Assembly: GCA_013150955.1 (NCBI GenBank)
Contig: JAADJD010000013.1
Coordinates: 27,488-91,487 of the forward strand
DNA from: Calditrichota bacterium
GTDB taxonomy: Bacteria > Calditrichota > Calditrichia > RBG-13-44-9 > J042
Length of the DNA stretch: 64,000 bases
Reading direction: 5' to 3'
Both the position numbers and the translations under genes were made by a program. The first letter of the stretch is position 1. The number at the start of each line of letters is the position of its first letter. The notes beneath the pieces are model-generated. The model saw only the letters and a program-made list of their open reading frames with translations, was not told the origin of the DNA and did no database searches. Of the stretch, positions 26,259 through 35,015 are shown in pieces.

Positions 26259-27170
26259 TCAGGTTACAGTGGACTCTTCTTTTACCTTGCGATTCAGCAA
26301 GGTAGCCAGAAAGTCGTCAACTTTTTCATTTTCTCTTCGAAAGGCATCCTGATAGTATTCCAGTGGTTGCGGTTGCTTGAAGAGCCCTTTTAAACGTTCT
26401 TCGATATCCACATCGGAAAATTCCGGTAGCTGATTTAATCCGCCACCCTCATCGATGGAGTGGCTAATTAAATCAGCCAGGTGAATTGACCAGACGAATT
26501 CGCGGTACTTCAGGGTTTCCGGAGGTTGATGATGAAACCGAATGGCCTGGACTAACTTTTCGGGCAAATTCCAGCCTTCGGCCAGCCAGCTGCCGACCTC
26601 GGCATGGGAAAATCCCAGCACCGAATATTCGGCCTGTAAAAACGGCACCTGCTTTTCGCGGGCATATTTCATTACCCTTTCGAACAGACTGGGAAAGTGC
26701 TGAACCAGTACCAGATAACCGATGTCGTGTAACAAACCTCCCACAAACACCTCGCCCGCCACCGAATAGCGCACCATGCGCGACAGCATTCGGGAACCCA
26801 TGGCCACCACCACCGCATGGCGCCAGAATTTTTCCAGATTAATGTCGCCATTAAAATTGCGATTGAACTGATCGATGACCGAGATGCTGAGAACCAGATC
26901 CCGCAGGGCATTGAATCCCAGCACCACGATGGCCAGGTTCAGGGTGGAGATGCGCCGCGGAAAACCGTAAAATGCCGAATTGGCCAGCTTCAGAATGCGA
27001 GCCGTCAAAACCTGATCGGCCGAGATGACCTCACCAAGGCGCGATGCTGAGGTTCGGGGATTTTCCACCAATTCCAGTACGCGAGTGGCAATTTGCGGCA
27101 ATGTGGTTAAACGCGAAATGGACTGGACGCGGTTGCGAATATCTATCAGTGAAATTTCTCGTTGTCTCAT
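26259..27170 (-). CDS. HDOD domain signalling protein
   Basis: About 303 residues; the ATG at 27170 with upstream AAGGA is preferred over an in-frame TTG at 27185. The HDOD domain (about residues 15-215) begins LTTLPQIATRVLELVENPRTSASRLGEVISADQVLTARILKLANSAFYGFPRRI, of which only the core is quoted here; an HDIGYL segment lies near residue 148. HDOD proteins resemble HD phosphohydrolases but generally lack full catalytic residues and act as regulators in motility and c-di-GMP networks. It follows a 109-residue orphan gene by 11 bases and precedes the GAF kinase by 25 bases. Confidence 0.88.
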   Translation of the reverse strand: MRQREISLIDIRNRVQSISRLTTLPQIATRVLELVENPRTSASRLGEVISADQVLTARILKLANSAFYGFPRRISTLNLAIVVLGFNALRDLVLSISVIDQFNRNFNGDINLEKFWRHAVVVAMGSRMLSRMVRYSVAGEVFVGGLLHDIGYLVLVQHFPSLFERVMKYAREKQVPFLQAEYSVLGFSHAEVGSWLAEGWNLPEKLVQAIRFHHQPPETLKYREFVWSIHLADLISHSIDEGGGLNQLPEFSDVDIEERLKGLFKQPQPLEYYQDAFRRENEKVDDFLATLLNRKVKEESTVT

Positions 27171-27181
27171 CCCGAATTCCT

Positions 27182-27511
27182 TCAAATTTTAACATCCAGG
27201 TGTTTTACATGCCCTTCTTCGTCTTTCTCAATAATCGCATGGCCTTCTGCCGAACGGGGAGTGGCTTTTTTGGTCTCTTTCCCCCTGCGAGATCCCCGAC
27301 GACCTTTTTCCTGATCCTCGCCCTTTTCTTTCAACAGTGCCTTCTCCGAACCCTCCGCCTTGACGGGTTTGTTCTGTAAGCCTTCCAGATACTGCTGAAT
27401 GGAATTTTCCAGTACCTGCTGGTGGATTTCCGGCAATTTCCGCTGGGTGAGGTACTGTTTATCCCCGGATAACACCCCGGCCTGCAGATACTGAATTTTA
27501 ATTGGGACCAT
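27182..27511 (-). CDS. Small charged protein of unknown function, flagellar-linked
   Basis: A 109-residue protein. The first half is mildly hydrophobic and helical (MVPIKIQYLQAGVLSG), the middle is very rich in Lys, Arg, Glu and Gly (EKGRRGSRRGKETKK), and the end, GHVKHLDVKI, is a compact hydrophobic tail. No signal or membrane helix was seen and no family recognised. The extreme charge suggests a disordered linker between two short interacting ends. It starts the transcription unit that carries the HDOD, kinase and DUF342 genes, 158 bases after fliA. Confidence 0.55.
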   Translation of the reverse strand: MVPIKIQYLQAGVLSGDKQYLTQRKLPEIHQQVLENSIQQYLEGLQNKPVKAEGSEKALLKEKGEDQEKGRRGSRRGKETKKATPRSAEGHAIIEKDEEGHVKHLDVKI

Positions 27512-27533
27512 CGCTTAGCCCCCTTTATATGCT

Positions 27534-27555
27534 TTGTATTTTATTACAAATACAA
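27534..27555. promoter_or_regulatory. Perfect inverted repeat in the promoter region of the post-fliA unit
   Basis: TTGTATTT (27534-27541) and AAATACAA (27548-27555) form an exact 8-bp palindrome around a 6-base centre, 23 bases upstream of the 109-residue gene. AT-rich sequence surrounds it. No T-run follows on either strand at the place needed for a terminator, so an operator or a promoter element is more likely. No regulator is known. Confidence 0.35.
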
Positions 27556-27669
27556 TACCAAAATTTTTTTCCGAGCCTAACCCAATATTATTTATTAACT
27601 TACCCCCAATCCTGTTCAGTATCCCGTTGACCATTTCGTCCCCTTTTTCCATCACAAAGTGTCTGATTT

Positions 27670-28425
27670 TTAAACACTTAGTTCTTTCTTCAACATCCGT
27701 TTCAGGGTCTTGATGGTTTCGGAATGAATCTGGGAAATCCGGCTTTCGGAAACATTCAGAATTTTACCAATTTCCTTAAACGTCAGGCGTTCGTAATAGT
27801 ACAGGGTCAAAGCCAGCCGGGCTTTTTCGGGCAGCTTCTTGATTAACCGGGCCAGCACCTCCTTCATTTCCTGCGATTCCAGGTCCTCCAGCGGATTGCC
27901 CGTGGAGCTATCTTCCACCGAATCGTACAAATTGTGATCATCAAAATTGGGATTGGGTTTGTCCAGTGAAACCATGTTCGTCCGGTTCAATTCGGACTGC
28001 CACTGGTGATACTCTTCCTCGCTGATTCCCAGATGATACGCCACCTGCTGATCCGAAATTTCACCCCGTTGAACCTGCTCCAGCTCTTCCACAACCTTCT
28101 TAATCTTGTTCGACTTGGACCGCAGGGATCGCGGAATCCAATCCTGCTTCCGCAACTCATCGATAATGGCCCCTTTAATCCGTGGAATGGCGTAAGTCTC
28201 GAACTTGATGCCAAAGTAGGGATTGTAACGATCCAGCGCTTCGCTTAACCCAATAACCCCGATGTGCACCAGATCCTCACGATCCACGTTCGAGGGAATG
28301 GATTTAAACAATTTGTTTACCACATAATGCACCAGGCCTAAATACTTGACCATCAACTGATTGCGTAATTCCGGGGATTTCTGTTGATGGTACGCTTGCC
28401 ACAATGAATCCACTTTTGCCTTCAT
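27670..28425 (-). CDS. fliA: RNA polymerase sigma factor FliA (sigma-28)
   Basis: This 251-residue sigma factor of the FliA/WhiG family directs late flagellar and motility transcription. Region 2 is visible in LVHIGVIGLSEALDRYNPYFGIKFETYAIPRIKGAIIDELRK (core only), region 3 in the middle, and region 4 in RLTFKEIGKILNVSESRISQIHSE. Length and order are normal. It is encoded after flhF, flhG and an 88-residue membrane protein, the same neighbourhood as in many bacteria. Its anti-sigma factor FlgM was not found here. A possible target promoter lies before flbD-motA at 40435-40461. Confidence 0.96.
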   Translation of the reverse strand: MKAKVDSLWQAYHQQKSPELRNQLMVKYLGLVHYVVNKLFKSIPSNVDREDLVHIGVIGLSEALDRYNPYFGIKFETYAIPRIKGAIIDELRKQDWIPRSLRSKSNKIKKVVEELEQVQRGEISDQQVAYHLGISEEEYHQWQSELNRTNMVSLDKPNPNFDDHNLYDSVEDSSTGNPLEDLESQEMKEVLARLIKKLPEKARLALTLYYYERLTFKEIGKILNVSESRISQIHSETIKTLKRMLKKELSV

Positions 28426-28450
28426 TGCTTCTTCCTTTCCTTATATTGAT

Positions 28451-28717
28451 TTATTGATTTTCTCCCGTTGATGAAGGGGACTGAACCGGGACCTGTTCCG
28501 GCGCAGCCTCTTCTTCATTCTTTTTCAATTGGGCTTTCAAAAAATTGTAGGTGGTTTGATTGTAAATGAGCAACACCACCAGCTCCAGCACGGAAAAAAT
28601 CAGGTAAATGACAAACGACCGAATTAGATTATCCAGTAACGAAAGCTTGAGATAAAATCCCGACAGGAACGTGATCAAAAAGACCAGAATGGACAGTTTA
28701 AAGGGTAACTGACTCAT
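28451..28717 (-). CDS. Small two-helix membrane protein between flhG and fliA
   Basis: An 88-residue protein with two membrane helices (about residues 6-25 and 32-53) and a polar, Glu/Pro-rich cytoplasmic tail (KKNEEEAAPEQVPVQSPSS). It is not a recognised flagellar component. Its ATG overlaps the flhG stop by four bases, and fliA follows after 25 bases, so it is co-translated with the placement and sigma-factor genes. It might tether FlhG or FliA to the membrane, which is a guess from position only. Confidence 0.6.
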   Translation of the reverse strand: MSQLPFKLSILVFLITFLSGFYLKLSLLDNLIRSFVIYLIFSVLELVVLLIYNQTTYNFLKAQLKKNEEEAAPEQVPVQSPSSTGENQ

Positions 28718-29577
28718 AACGTTACCTCACTGTTATGGGTTACAGAGCGCACTTTATGTGGCATCTGACGGGCCAGATCCTCAGCCACCTGCTGAATGGT
28801 TTTCCACACTTTGGATTTCAACCGCTGTTGCCAGGGAAACGCCTGCGATCCAACACAATCCCGCACCGACAAATCGAAAGGAATGTTGGCCGCCAGCGGA
28901 ACGGTGCTATTCAGAAAATGCTTTAACGCAGCATTTAACTTCTCATGGGCCTCTTCACCCCCTTTCTCCGTGATGGTTTGATTCAAAACCAGCTCAAACA
29001 CATCCAGCGATACATATGGTTGAATTGCCTTTAAAAACAGATAAGAATCGATAATGGCCGTGGGATCGGGTATGGTGGTTAAAAACACCCGATGAGCGGC
29101 CTGTATCAAGGTCAAATTCCAGGTATTGAGTCCCGTCTGTGTATCGAAGAGGATGATGTCGTAGATTTCCCGGAAGGGAGCCAGCTCTTCCAGCAAAAAG
29201 CTGCTATTATCGGCCGCTCCGGAATACACCGCTGCTGCATTGCCCTCGTTGGGAAACAGGTGCAATCCCGGTTGGAGCTCAATGAAAGGCCCCATGCGGT
29301 CGGGCTTTCCGATGGTCAGTAACTGATTCACCGTAAATTCAGGATTCACATTGCTGAAAATGTGCAGCGAAGGATTGCGTAAATTGGCATCCACCAATAA
29401 GACCTGATAACCTCGGGTCGCCAGAATTTCTCCCAGGGCCAGCGTGAAGAAGCTTTTCCCTACGCCTCCCTTTCCACTGGCAACCAGAAACATTCGGGCA
29501 CCTGCCTGGGTATCAGCCGCTGGCCGCGTCGGGTATTGCCGGGCCAATTTCCGTAATTGACTTGCCTGATCCATCAT
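28714..29577 (-). CDS. flhG: MinD-like ATPase FlhG
   Basis: The 287-residue P-loop ATPase of the MinD/ParA family controls flagellar number with FlhF. The deviant Walker A motif SGKGGVGKSFFT lies near residues 33-44, followed by LLVDANLRNPSLH (switch I) and ILFDTQTGLN (Walker B). A short N-terminal segment (DQASQLRKLARQ) resembles the FlhF-stimulating motif DQAxxLR of FlhG proteins. It overlaps the flhF stop by four bases and the next small gene by four bases. The lengths and order fit the family. Confidence 0.95.
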   Translation of the reverse strand: MMDQASQLRKLARQYPTRPAADTQAGARMFLVASGKGGVGKSFFTLALGEILATRGYQVLLVDANLRNPSLHIFSNVNPEFTVNQLLTIGKPDRMGPFIELQPGLHLFPNEGNAAAVYSGAADNSSFLLEELAPFREIYDIILFDTQTGLNTWNLTLIQAAHRVFLTTIPDPTAIIDSYLFLKAIQPYVSLDVFELVLNQTITEKGGEEAHEKLNAALKHFLNSTVPLAANIPFDLSVRDCVGSQAFPWQQRLKSKVWKTIQQVAEDLARQMPHKVRSVTHNSEVTL

Positions 29578-30842
29578 GCGTTCAACACTCCTTTGTAAAT
29601 AAGATTCGACAGCAACGTTCGGTCTGCGGGAACGATATCGTTCGGAACCGTCTGACCGGTGGTTAAAAAGCTGACCGGTAACTGATGCTTGTAGAGAATA
29701 TTGATGATATTGCCGGTATGAATGCTTTCGTCCAGTTTGCTAAAAATGAATCGATTGGGACGCAGTAGCTGGAAGCGTTTCACCACATCCAGCATGGTTT
29801 TCAGACTGGCGGTTAAACTCAGTACCAGATGCACCTCATCAGGATTTGCCGCATCCACAAATTTCTGCAGGTCGCGCAAATGTTGATCATGTTTTTGACT
29901 GCGCCCAACGGTATCGATCAGAATGATCTCTTTGTCTTTGTATTTGTAAATGGCTTCCCGAATTTCCTGCGGGCTATAGGCCACACTCATGGGAATGTTG
30001 GCAATGTTCGCAAAGGTTTGCAATTGCTCAATGGCAGCAATCCGGTACGTATCCGCAGAAATCAACGCTACCCGCCGATTGAAAAACAGCTTCAGGTTGG
30101 CGGCAATTTTTGCAATGGTGGTGGTTTTGCCCACACCTGTCGGCCCAACCAGCGCGATGACATACGGAGTGCGTTTAATCTTATCCAGCGGCTGGGCAAT
30201 CTTAATCATTTTCCCCAGCAGATTCAGCAGATTGCGGGTAACCACTTCGCGCTTGCCGTAATCGGTCATATGCGTGTGGGAATACACCGTTTGAACAATG
30301 GCCTTGGCCAGATCTTCATGCACCTCGTTGTCCACCAGCTTTTTCAGCATTTCCTTGAACAATTCTGGCAGGGCAGGCATGCGGCTGTATTTCAGAAAAT
30401 CTGCCACCTGATTCAGGGTTTTCTTGATGTCGCTGATTTCATCCCTTAGCTCCACAATGTTGCTCAGCTGCTCCAGAATTTTTTTGCGTTCGGCTTCCCA
30501 GGCGGCAAAATCAAAATCTGCCGGACGGGTACCGTTTCCATTTTTGGGGGAATCCTGCACCAGGGTGTCCAGTCGGGCACCCTTCGCGTTGGCATAAGTG
30601 GCCTTACCGGTCGCGGCGGAAGATTCCGTTGTATTGGCCATGCCTCGCAACCGGCCATTTCTGGGCGAAACACTATCCAGACCGGCAGTGATTTCGTAAT
30701 ATTCCTTGCCTCCCCAAAAATCCAGCTTGCCCCCGTTCTTAATCTTCCTCGAATTGAGGATGATGGCTTCGGGGCCCAGCTCGTTCTTCATCTGCTCGAA
30801 TGCTTCCTGAAACGTCCTTCCCACATACTTTTTAATTCTCAT
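29574..30842 (-). CDS. flhF: Flagellar biosynthesis GTPase FlhF
   Basis: An SRP-type GTPase of 422 residues that marks the site of flagellar assembly. The N-terminal B domain (RIKKYVGRTFQEAFEQMKNELG) is followed by a variable linker. The NG domain holds the P-loop GPTGVGKTTT (about residues 231-240), LISADTYRIAAIEQL, the DTVGR G3 motif and the SKLDE G4-like motif. It overlaps flhA by 11 bases upstream and flhG by four bases downstream, which keeps the export gate and the placement genes in one unit. Confidence 0.95.
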   Translation of the reverse strand: MRIKKYVGRTFQEAFEQMKNELGPEAIILNSRKIKNGGKLDFWGGKEYYEITAGLDSVSPRNGRLRGMANTTESSAATGKATYANAKGARLDTLVQDSPKNGNGTRPADFDFAAWEAERKKILEQLSNIVELRDEISDIKKTLNQVADFLKYSRMPALPELFKEMLKKLVDNEVHEDLAKAIVQTVYSHTHMTDYGKREVVTRNLLNLLGKMIKIAQPLDKIKRTPYVIALVGPTGVGKTTTIAKIAANLKLFFNRRVALISADTYRIAAIEQLQTFANIANIPMSVAYSPQEIREAIYKYKDKEIILIDTVGRSQKHDQHLRDLQKFVDAANPDEVHLVLSLTASLKTMLDVVKRFQLLRPNRFIFSKLDESIHTGNIINILYKHQLPVSFLTTGQTVPNDIVPADRTLLSNLIYKGVLNA

Positions 30843-32895
30843 TGGAAATCCTCACTTTTCCTATGGATTCGATTTGGACATCTGCCGGCAATTCTCCAAA
30901 GGAGATTACCGCAACATCCGGGAATACATTTTCGATCAACTTGCGGAAATAGGCCCGGATGGCGGGGGAACAAACAATCACCGGCTGATAACCCTGACTG
31001 ATCGCCTGTTCCACATTTTCGGCAACGCTGCGGTGGATTTGTTGAATGACGGCTGGTGACAGCCCCAGCGTATTGGTGACCTGCTTCTGCTTTTGCAGGG
31101 AGCTGGTAATCAATTGTTCGATTTTGGCATCCAACGTAATGGCCCGGATGACGCCATCCTCATCCTGGTACAGTTTGGCGATCGTGTCGGAAAGGGCATA
31201 GCGCACGTATTCGGTGAGTACCTCCACATTTTTGGTGACGTTGGCGTAATCGGCCAGCGTCTCCAGGATCGTCACCAGATCCCGGATGGGGATATTTTCC
31301 CGAAGCAAATTCTGCAACACTTTTTGAATGGCCCCAATGGACAGCTGGTCGGGCACCAGCTCTTCGACCACAGCAGGATAATCCTTCTTCAGGTTATCCA
31401 GCAGTTGTTTCACCTCCTGGCGGCCCAGCAACTTGTCCGCATTGCGGCGGATAACTTCCATCAAATGCGTCGAAAGTACCGCCGACGGTTCCACAACAGT
31501 GTAACCGGCCAGTTCGGCCGCCTGCTTTTGTTCCGGGCGAATCCATACCGCGGGTAATCCAAATGCGGGTTCGGTTACCGGAATGCCTTCGATCTCCTCT
31601 TCCACGTTTCCGGGATTCATGGCCAGGTAATGCCCCACCAGCAACTCGTTGCGGGCCACCTCGTTCCCGCGAATCTTGATGACGTACTCATCGGGATTGA
31701 GCTGCAGATTATCGCGCACCCGGATCGGCGGCACGATGATGCCCACTTCCATGGCCATCTGTTTGCGCATGGAGGTGATGCGCTCGAACAAATCGCCACC
31801 CTGTTCGGTATCCACCAGCGCAATCAGGTTGTAGCCGATCTCCAGTTCCAGAGCGTCCACCTGCAGGTAGTTTTCGATTTCCACCGTGGGAGCGGGCAGC
31901 TGAGCCTCTTCAACCATTTCTTCCATTTCTTCCTCCAGTTCCTTGGCCTGGCGCACGGAGTAACCAATGAAGGCAATGATGCTGGCCAGAAGGAAGAACG
32001 GCACCGATGGCAGACCGGGCGTAAAAGCAAACAATCCCAGCGTTCCGGCGGCAATAAAGAGGGCCTTGGGATTGGCAAACAGCTGAGTGGTCAGGTCGGC
32101 GCCCAGATTGTCCTGACTGGCAGCCCGGGTCACCACGATACCGGCAGAGGTGGACACCAGCAGGGCGGGAATCTGGGAAACCAGGCCATCGCCGATGGTC
32201 AACAGGCTGTAGGTTTGCAACGCCTGTCCGGCCGACATGCCCATCTGGGCCATGCCGATGATCAACCCGCCCACAATGTTTATGGTTGTGATGATCAATC
32301 CGGCAATGGCATCCCCACGGACAAACTTGCTGGCCCCATCCATGGCTCCGTAAAAATCGGCTTCCCGGGAGATCAGTTCGCGGCGCTGGCGGGCTTCCTC
32401 TTCGGTGATGATACCGGCATTTAAATCGGCGTCGATGCTCATCTGTTTGCCGGGCATGGCATCCAGGGTAAACCGCGCGGCCACCTCCGCAATTCGCCCC
32501 GCTCCCTTCACAATCACCACAAACTGAATGATGATCAGAATGAGAAAGATGATGAAACCCACCACATAATTGCCCTTCACCACAAAACTCCCAAAAGAGC
32601 GGATGATCTCTCCGGCGTAAGCTTCCCCCAGAATCAGGCGTGTTGAGGCAATATTTAAAGACAATCGGAACAAGGTTAAAACCAGTAACAGACTGGGGAA
32701 AACGGATATTTCCAGCGGATTGGTTAAATAGAGCGAAACCAGCAGCAACACCAGAGCGGCCGAGATGTTCAGGGCCAGTAACACATCCAGCAAGGCCGGC
32801 GGCAATGGGATAATCATCAACACCAGAATGGTGATGACCCCAACTGCCAGAAAGATGTCGCTATTCCGTTGCCACATGGTGGTTGCTTTCTCCAT
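30832..32895 (-). CDS. flhA: Flagellar type III export gate protein FlhA
   Basis: The 687-residue protein is the large export-gate subunit that binds chaperone-substrate complexes. Eight membrane helices occupy the first half, and the highly conserved FHIPEP-region loop is visible as FTLDAMPGKQMSIDADLNAG (about residues 143-162). The second half is the cytoplasmic nonamer-ring domain, with LRENIPIRDLVTILETLADYA as a family signature. Its ATG shares one base with the flhB stop. Length is typical. Confidence 0.97.
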   Translation of the reverse strand: MEKATTMWQRNSDIFLAVGVITILVLMIIPLPPALLDVLLALNISAALVLLLVSLYLTNPLEISVFPSLLLVLTLFRLSLNIASTRLILGEAYAGEIIRSFGSFVVKGNYVVGFIIFLILIIIQFVVIVKGAGRIAEVAARFTLDAMPGKQMSIDADLNAGIITEEEARQRRELISREADFYGAMDGASKFVRGDAIAGLIITTINIVGGLIIGMAQMGMSAGQALQTYSLLTIGDGLVSQIPALLVSTSAGIVVTRAASQDNLGADLTTQLFANPKALFIAAGTLGLFAFTPGLPSVPFFLLASIIAFIGYSVRQAKELEEEMEEMVEEAQLPAPTVEIENYLQVDALELEIGYNLIALVDTEQGGDLFERITSMRKQMAMEVGIIVPPIRVRDNLQLNPDEYVIKIRGNEVARNELLVGHYLAMNPGNVEEEIEGIPVTEPAFGLPAVWIRPEQKQAAELAGYTVVEPSAVLSTHLMEVIRRNADKLLGRQEVKQLLDNLKKDYPAVVEELVPDQLSIGAIQKVLQNLLRENIPIRDLVTILETLADYANVTKNVEVLTEYVRYALSDTIAKLYQDEDGVIRAITLDAKIEQLITSSLQKQKQVTNTLGLSPAVIQQIHRSVAENVEQAISQGYQPVIVCSPAIRAYFRKLIENVFPDVAVISFGELPADVQIESIGKVRISNEN

Positions 32896-33962
32896 TAAAC
32901 GGTCTTTTGCTTCAGTTTATACACATAGGCCAGTACTTCGGCCACGGCCTGGAAGAACTGCTCCGGAATTTCCTGATCCAGCTCCACGGTCTGGTACAGC
33001 GCCCGGGCCAGCGGTGGATCTTCCACAATGGGCACATCGTGCATTTCTGCCAGATCCCGAATGCGCAGGGCGATCAGGTTTTGTCCTTTAGCCACCACTT
33101 TGGGTGCCCGCATTTGTTCAACGTCATACTTCAATGCCACGGCATAATGCGTGGGGTTGGTAATGACCACATCCGCCGTGGGCACGTTCTGCATCATGCG
33201 TTTCATGGCCATCTGGATCTGCACGCTGCGAATCTTCGATTTGATCTTGGGATCTCCCTCGGTCTGCTTGGCCTCGTCCTTCACTTCCTGCTTGGTCATC
33301 ATCAAGTTCTTGATGTGTTGATACTTCTGAAAGGCGAAGTCGGCGGCGGCAATCAAAATAAAGATGGCCGCGATTTTAAAACTGACCTTAAATCCCGCCG
33401 AGATCATGAAACTGGCGATCTGCGATACGTCCTTATCCTGCAGCGGGATGAATTCTTCCCGGTATCCCATGATAGCCTGATAACCGATGAAGATCACGAT
33501 GGTCAGTTTGAGGATATTTTTCACCAGCTCTTCCACCGTGCGGGCAGAAAACAGGATCTTTTTAAATCCCTTCAGGGGATTGATTTTCTCGAACTTGAAC
33601 TGAAGCGGCTCCAGGGTAAATAAGAATCCTACTTGCATGATGCTGGCGGCCATACCGATCACCATAATCCCGATCATGAATCCCAGAACCAGTATTCCCA
33701 GGCTCCCCAATCCCTGAATCAGATAGTAGTGAATGGTCTCCGGAGTCAGTTCAATCATGTACCCACCATTCAAAATCTCGTGGTAAATCAAGCGCGTTTG
33801 CTGGTAAAAAAAGCCGCCCAGCAGGTAGAGTAAAGACAACCCACTGATCAACCCGATGGCCGAATTGATCTCGATACTCTTGGCCACATTGCCCTTTCTT
33901 CGGGCTTCTTCCAGGCGCTTACTGGTTGGCTTTTCGGTTTTTTCCTGGAAACTATCCGCCAT
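32895..33962 (-). CDS. flhB: Flagellar export switch protein FlhB
   Basis: The 355-residue protein switches export from rod/hook to filament substrates. The N-terminal polar motif (QEKTEKPTSKRLEEARRKGNV) is followed by four membrane helices, then the cytoplasmic domain with the NPTH autocleavage motif at about residues 269-272 (VVITNPTHYAVALKYD). Length is normal. The ATG and the preceding fliR stop share one base. Two FliK-type proteins that could drive its switch are encoded in this window. Confidence 0.97.
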   Translation of the reverse strand: MADSFQEKTEKPTSKRLEEARRKGNVAKSIEINSAIGLISGLSLLYLLGGFFYQQTRLIYHEILNGGYMIELTPETIHYYLIQGLGSLGILVLGFMIGIMVIGMAASIMQVGFLFTLEPLQFKFEKINPLKGFKKILFSARTVEELVKNILKLTIVIFIGYQAIMGYREEFIPLQDKDVSQIASFMISAGFKVSFKIAAIFILIAAADFAFQKYQHIKNLMMTKQEVKDEAKQTEGDPKIKSKIRSVQIQMAMKRMMQNVPTADVVITNPTHYAVALKYDVEQMRAPKVVAKGQNLIALRIRDLAEMHDVPIVEDPPLARALYQTVELDQEIPEQFFQAVAEVLAYVYKLKQKTV

Positions 33963-34729
33963 TACATTACCTGCAAGATATAGGTGACGTTATTTTCAAA
34001 CTGCTCCAGCAACTTCTGAAAAACGTAAATGAACAATGGCATACCGAAAATCAGTGCCGAGAATCCTGCCAGCATCCGCAACGGAATGCCCACAAAGAAG
34101 ATGTTCATCTGTGGCACCGCCCGCGCAATGATCCCCATGGCCACACTGGTTAAAAAGAGGGTGACCACTGCCGGAGCGGCAATCTTGATCCCGATGATGA
34201 ACACCTCTGCCGAAATCCGCATAATACGCTGAACGGCCAGTTGCGTCAGTTGCCATCCGCCTATGGGAATGGTACGGTAGCTGTAAGCCAGCGCCTCGAT
34301 CAGGTAATGATGGCCATCCAGCAACAGGAATACCAGCATGGCCATATTGGTCTTTAACCGGGCAATGACCGACAGCGGCTGGTTAAACGTGGGATCGATT
34401 TCCTGAACCATGGAGAAACCCATGTCCAGCCCGATGTATTCACCGGCCATCTCGATGCCAACAAACAGGAAACCCAGCACAAAGCCAATGATTACTCCGG
34501 TAAACATTTCGGTAAACACCAGCACCAGCACCTGTAACCAATCCAGGGCAATGTCTGGTGTTTGAGGTTCCACCACCGGGAAAATCAACAGAGACACCAA
34601 TCCGCCCAGGCCCACCTTAAACATCATGGGAACACTGCGGGAGCTGAAAACCGGTGCCGCAATGAATAACGAGGTCATGCGCACCAGAATCAGGAAAAAC
34701 AGCAATATTTGATGTTCGGTATAAGCCAT
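33962..34729 (-). CDS. fliR: Flagellar export gate protein FliR
   Basis: A 255-residue integral membrane protein with about six helices. Segments GVIIGFVLGFLFVGIEMAGEYIGLDMGFS (core) and PLRMLAGFSALIFGMPLFIYVF are characteristic of FliR. It forms the FliPQR helical gate at the membrane centre of the basal body. It lies between fliQ and flhB with one-base spacing on each side. The assignment is supported by both sequence and gene order. Confidence 0.96.
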   Translation of the reverse strand: MAYTEHQILLFFLILVRMTSLFIAAPVFSSRSVPMMFKVGLGGLVSLLIFPVVEPQTPDIALDWLQVLVLVFTEMFTGVIIGFVLGFLFVGIEMAGEYIGLDMGFSMVQEIDPTFNQPLSVIARLKTNMAMLVFLLLDGHHYLIEALAYSYRTIPIGGWQLTQLAVQRIMRISAEVFIIGIKIAAPAVVTLFLTSVAMGIIARAVPQMNIFFVGIPLRMLAGFSALIFGMPLFIYVFQKLLEQFENNVTYILQVM

Positions 34730-34730
34730 A

Positions 34731-35000
34731 TTAACGCACCAGTGTCGGTATTAAGTTGAACACAGCAATGGTATAGTTTTGCATGAGCTGTAACATCCAG
34801 GGCAACAAAAGCAGCAACAAGATGACCACCGCAATGATTTTGGGAATGAAGGTCATGGTCATTTCGTTAATGGACGTCACAGCCTGAAAAATACCGATCA
34901 GGAACCCCACCACCAGGGTAACCAGCAGGATGGGCCCGGCGATGAGAATGACCGTGTAAATGGCATCGGTTAAAAATTTGATCACAAACTGTTCAGTCAT
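34731..35000 (-). CDS. fliQ: Flagellar export gate protein FliQ
   Basis: An 89-residue protein with two membrane helices, the usual FliQ size. The segment LVVGFLIGIFQAVTSINEMTMTFIPKI (core) is the family signature joining the two helices. It packs around FliP and FliR in the export gate. It lies 15 bases after fliP and one base before fliR. Confidence 0.96.
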   Translation of the reverse strand: MTEQFVIKFLTDAIYTVILIAGPILLVTLVVGFLIGIFQAVTSINEMTMTFIPKIIAVVILLLLLLPWMLQLMQNYTIAVFNLIPTLVR

Positions 35001-35015
35001 CTTCTTATTCTCACT

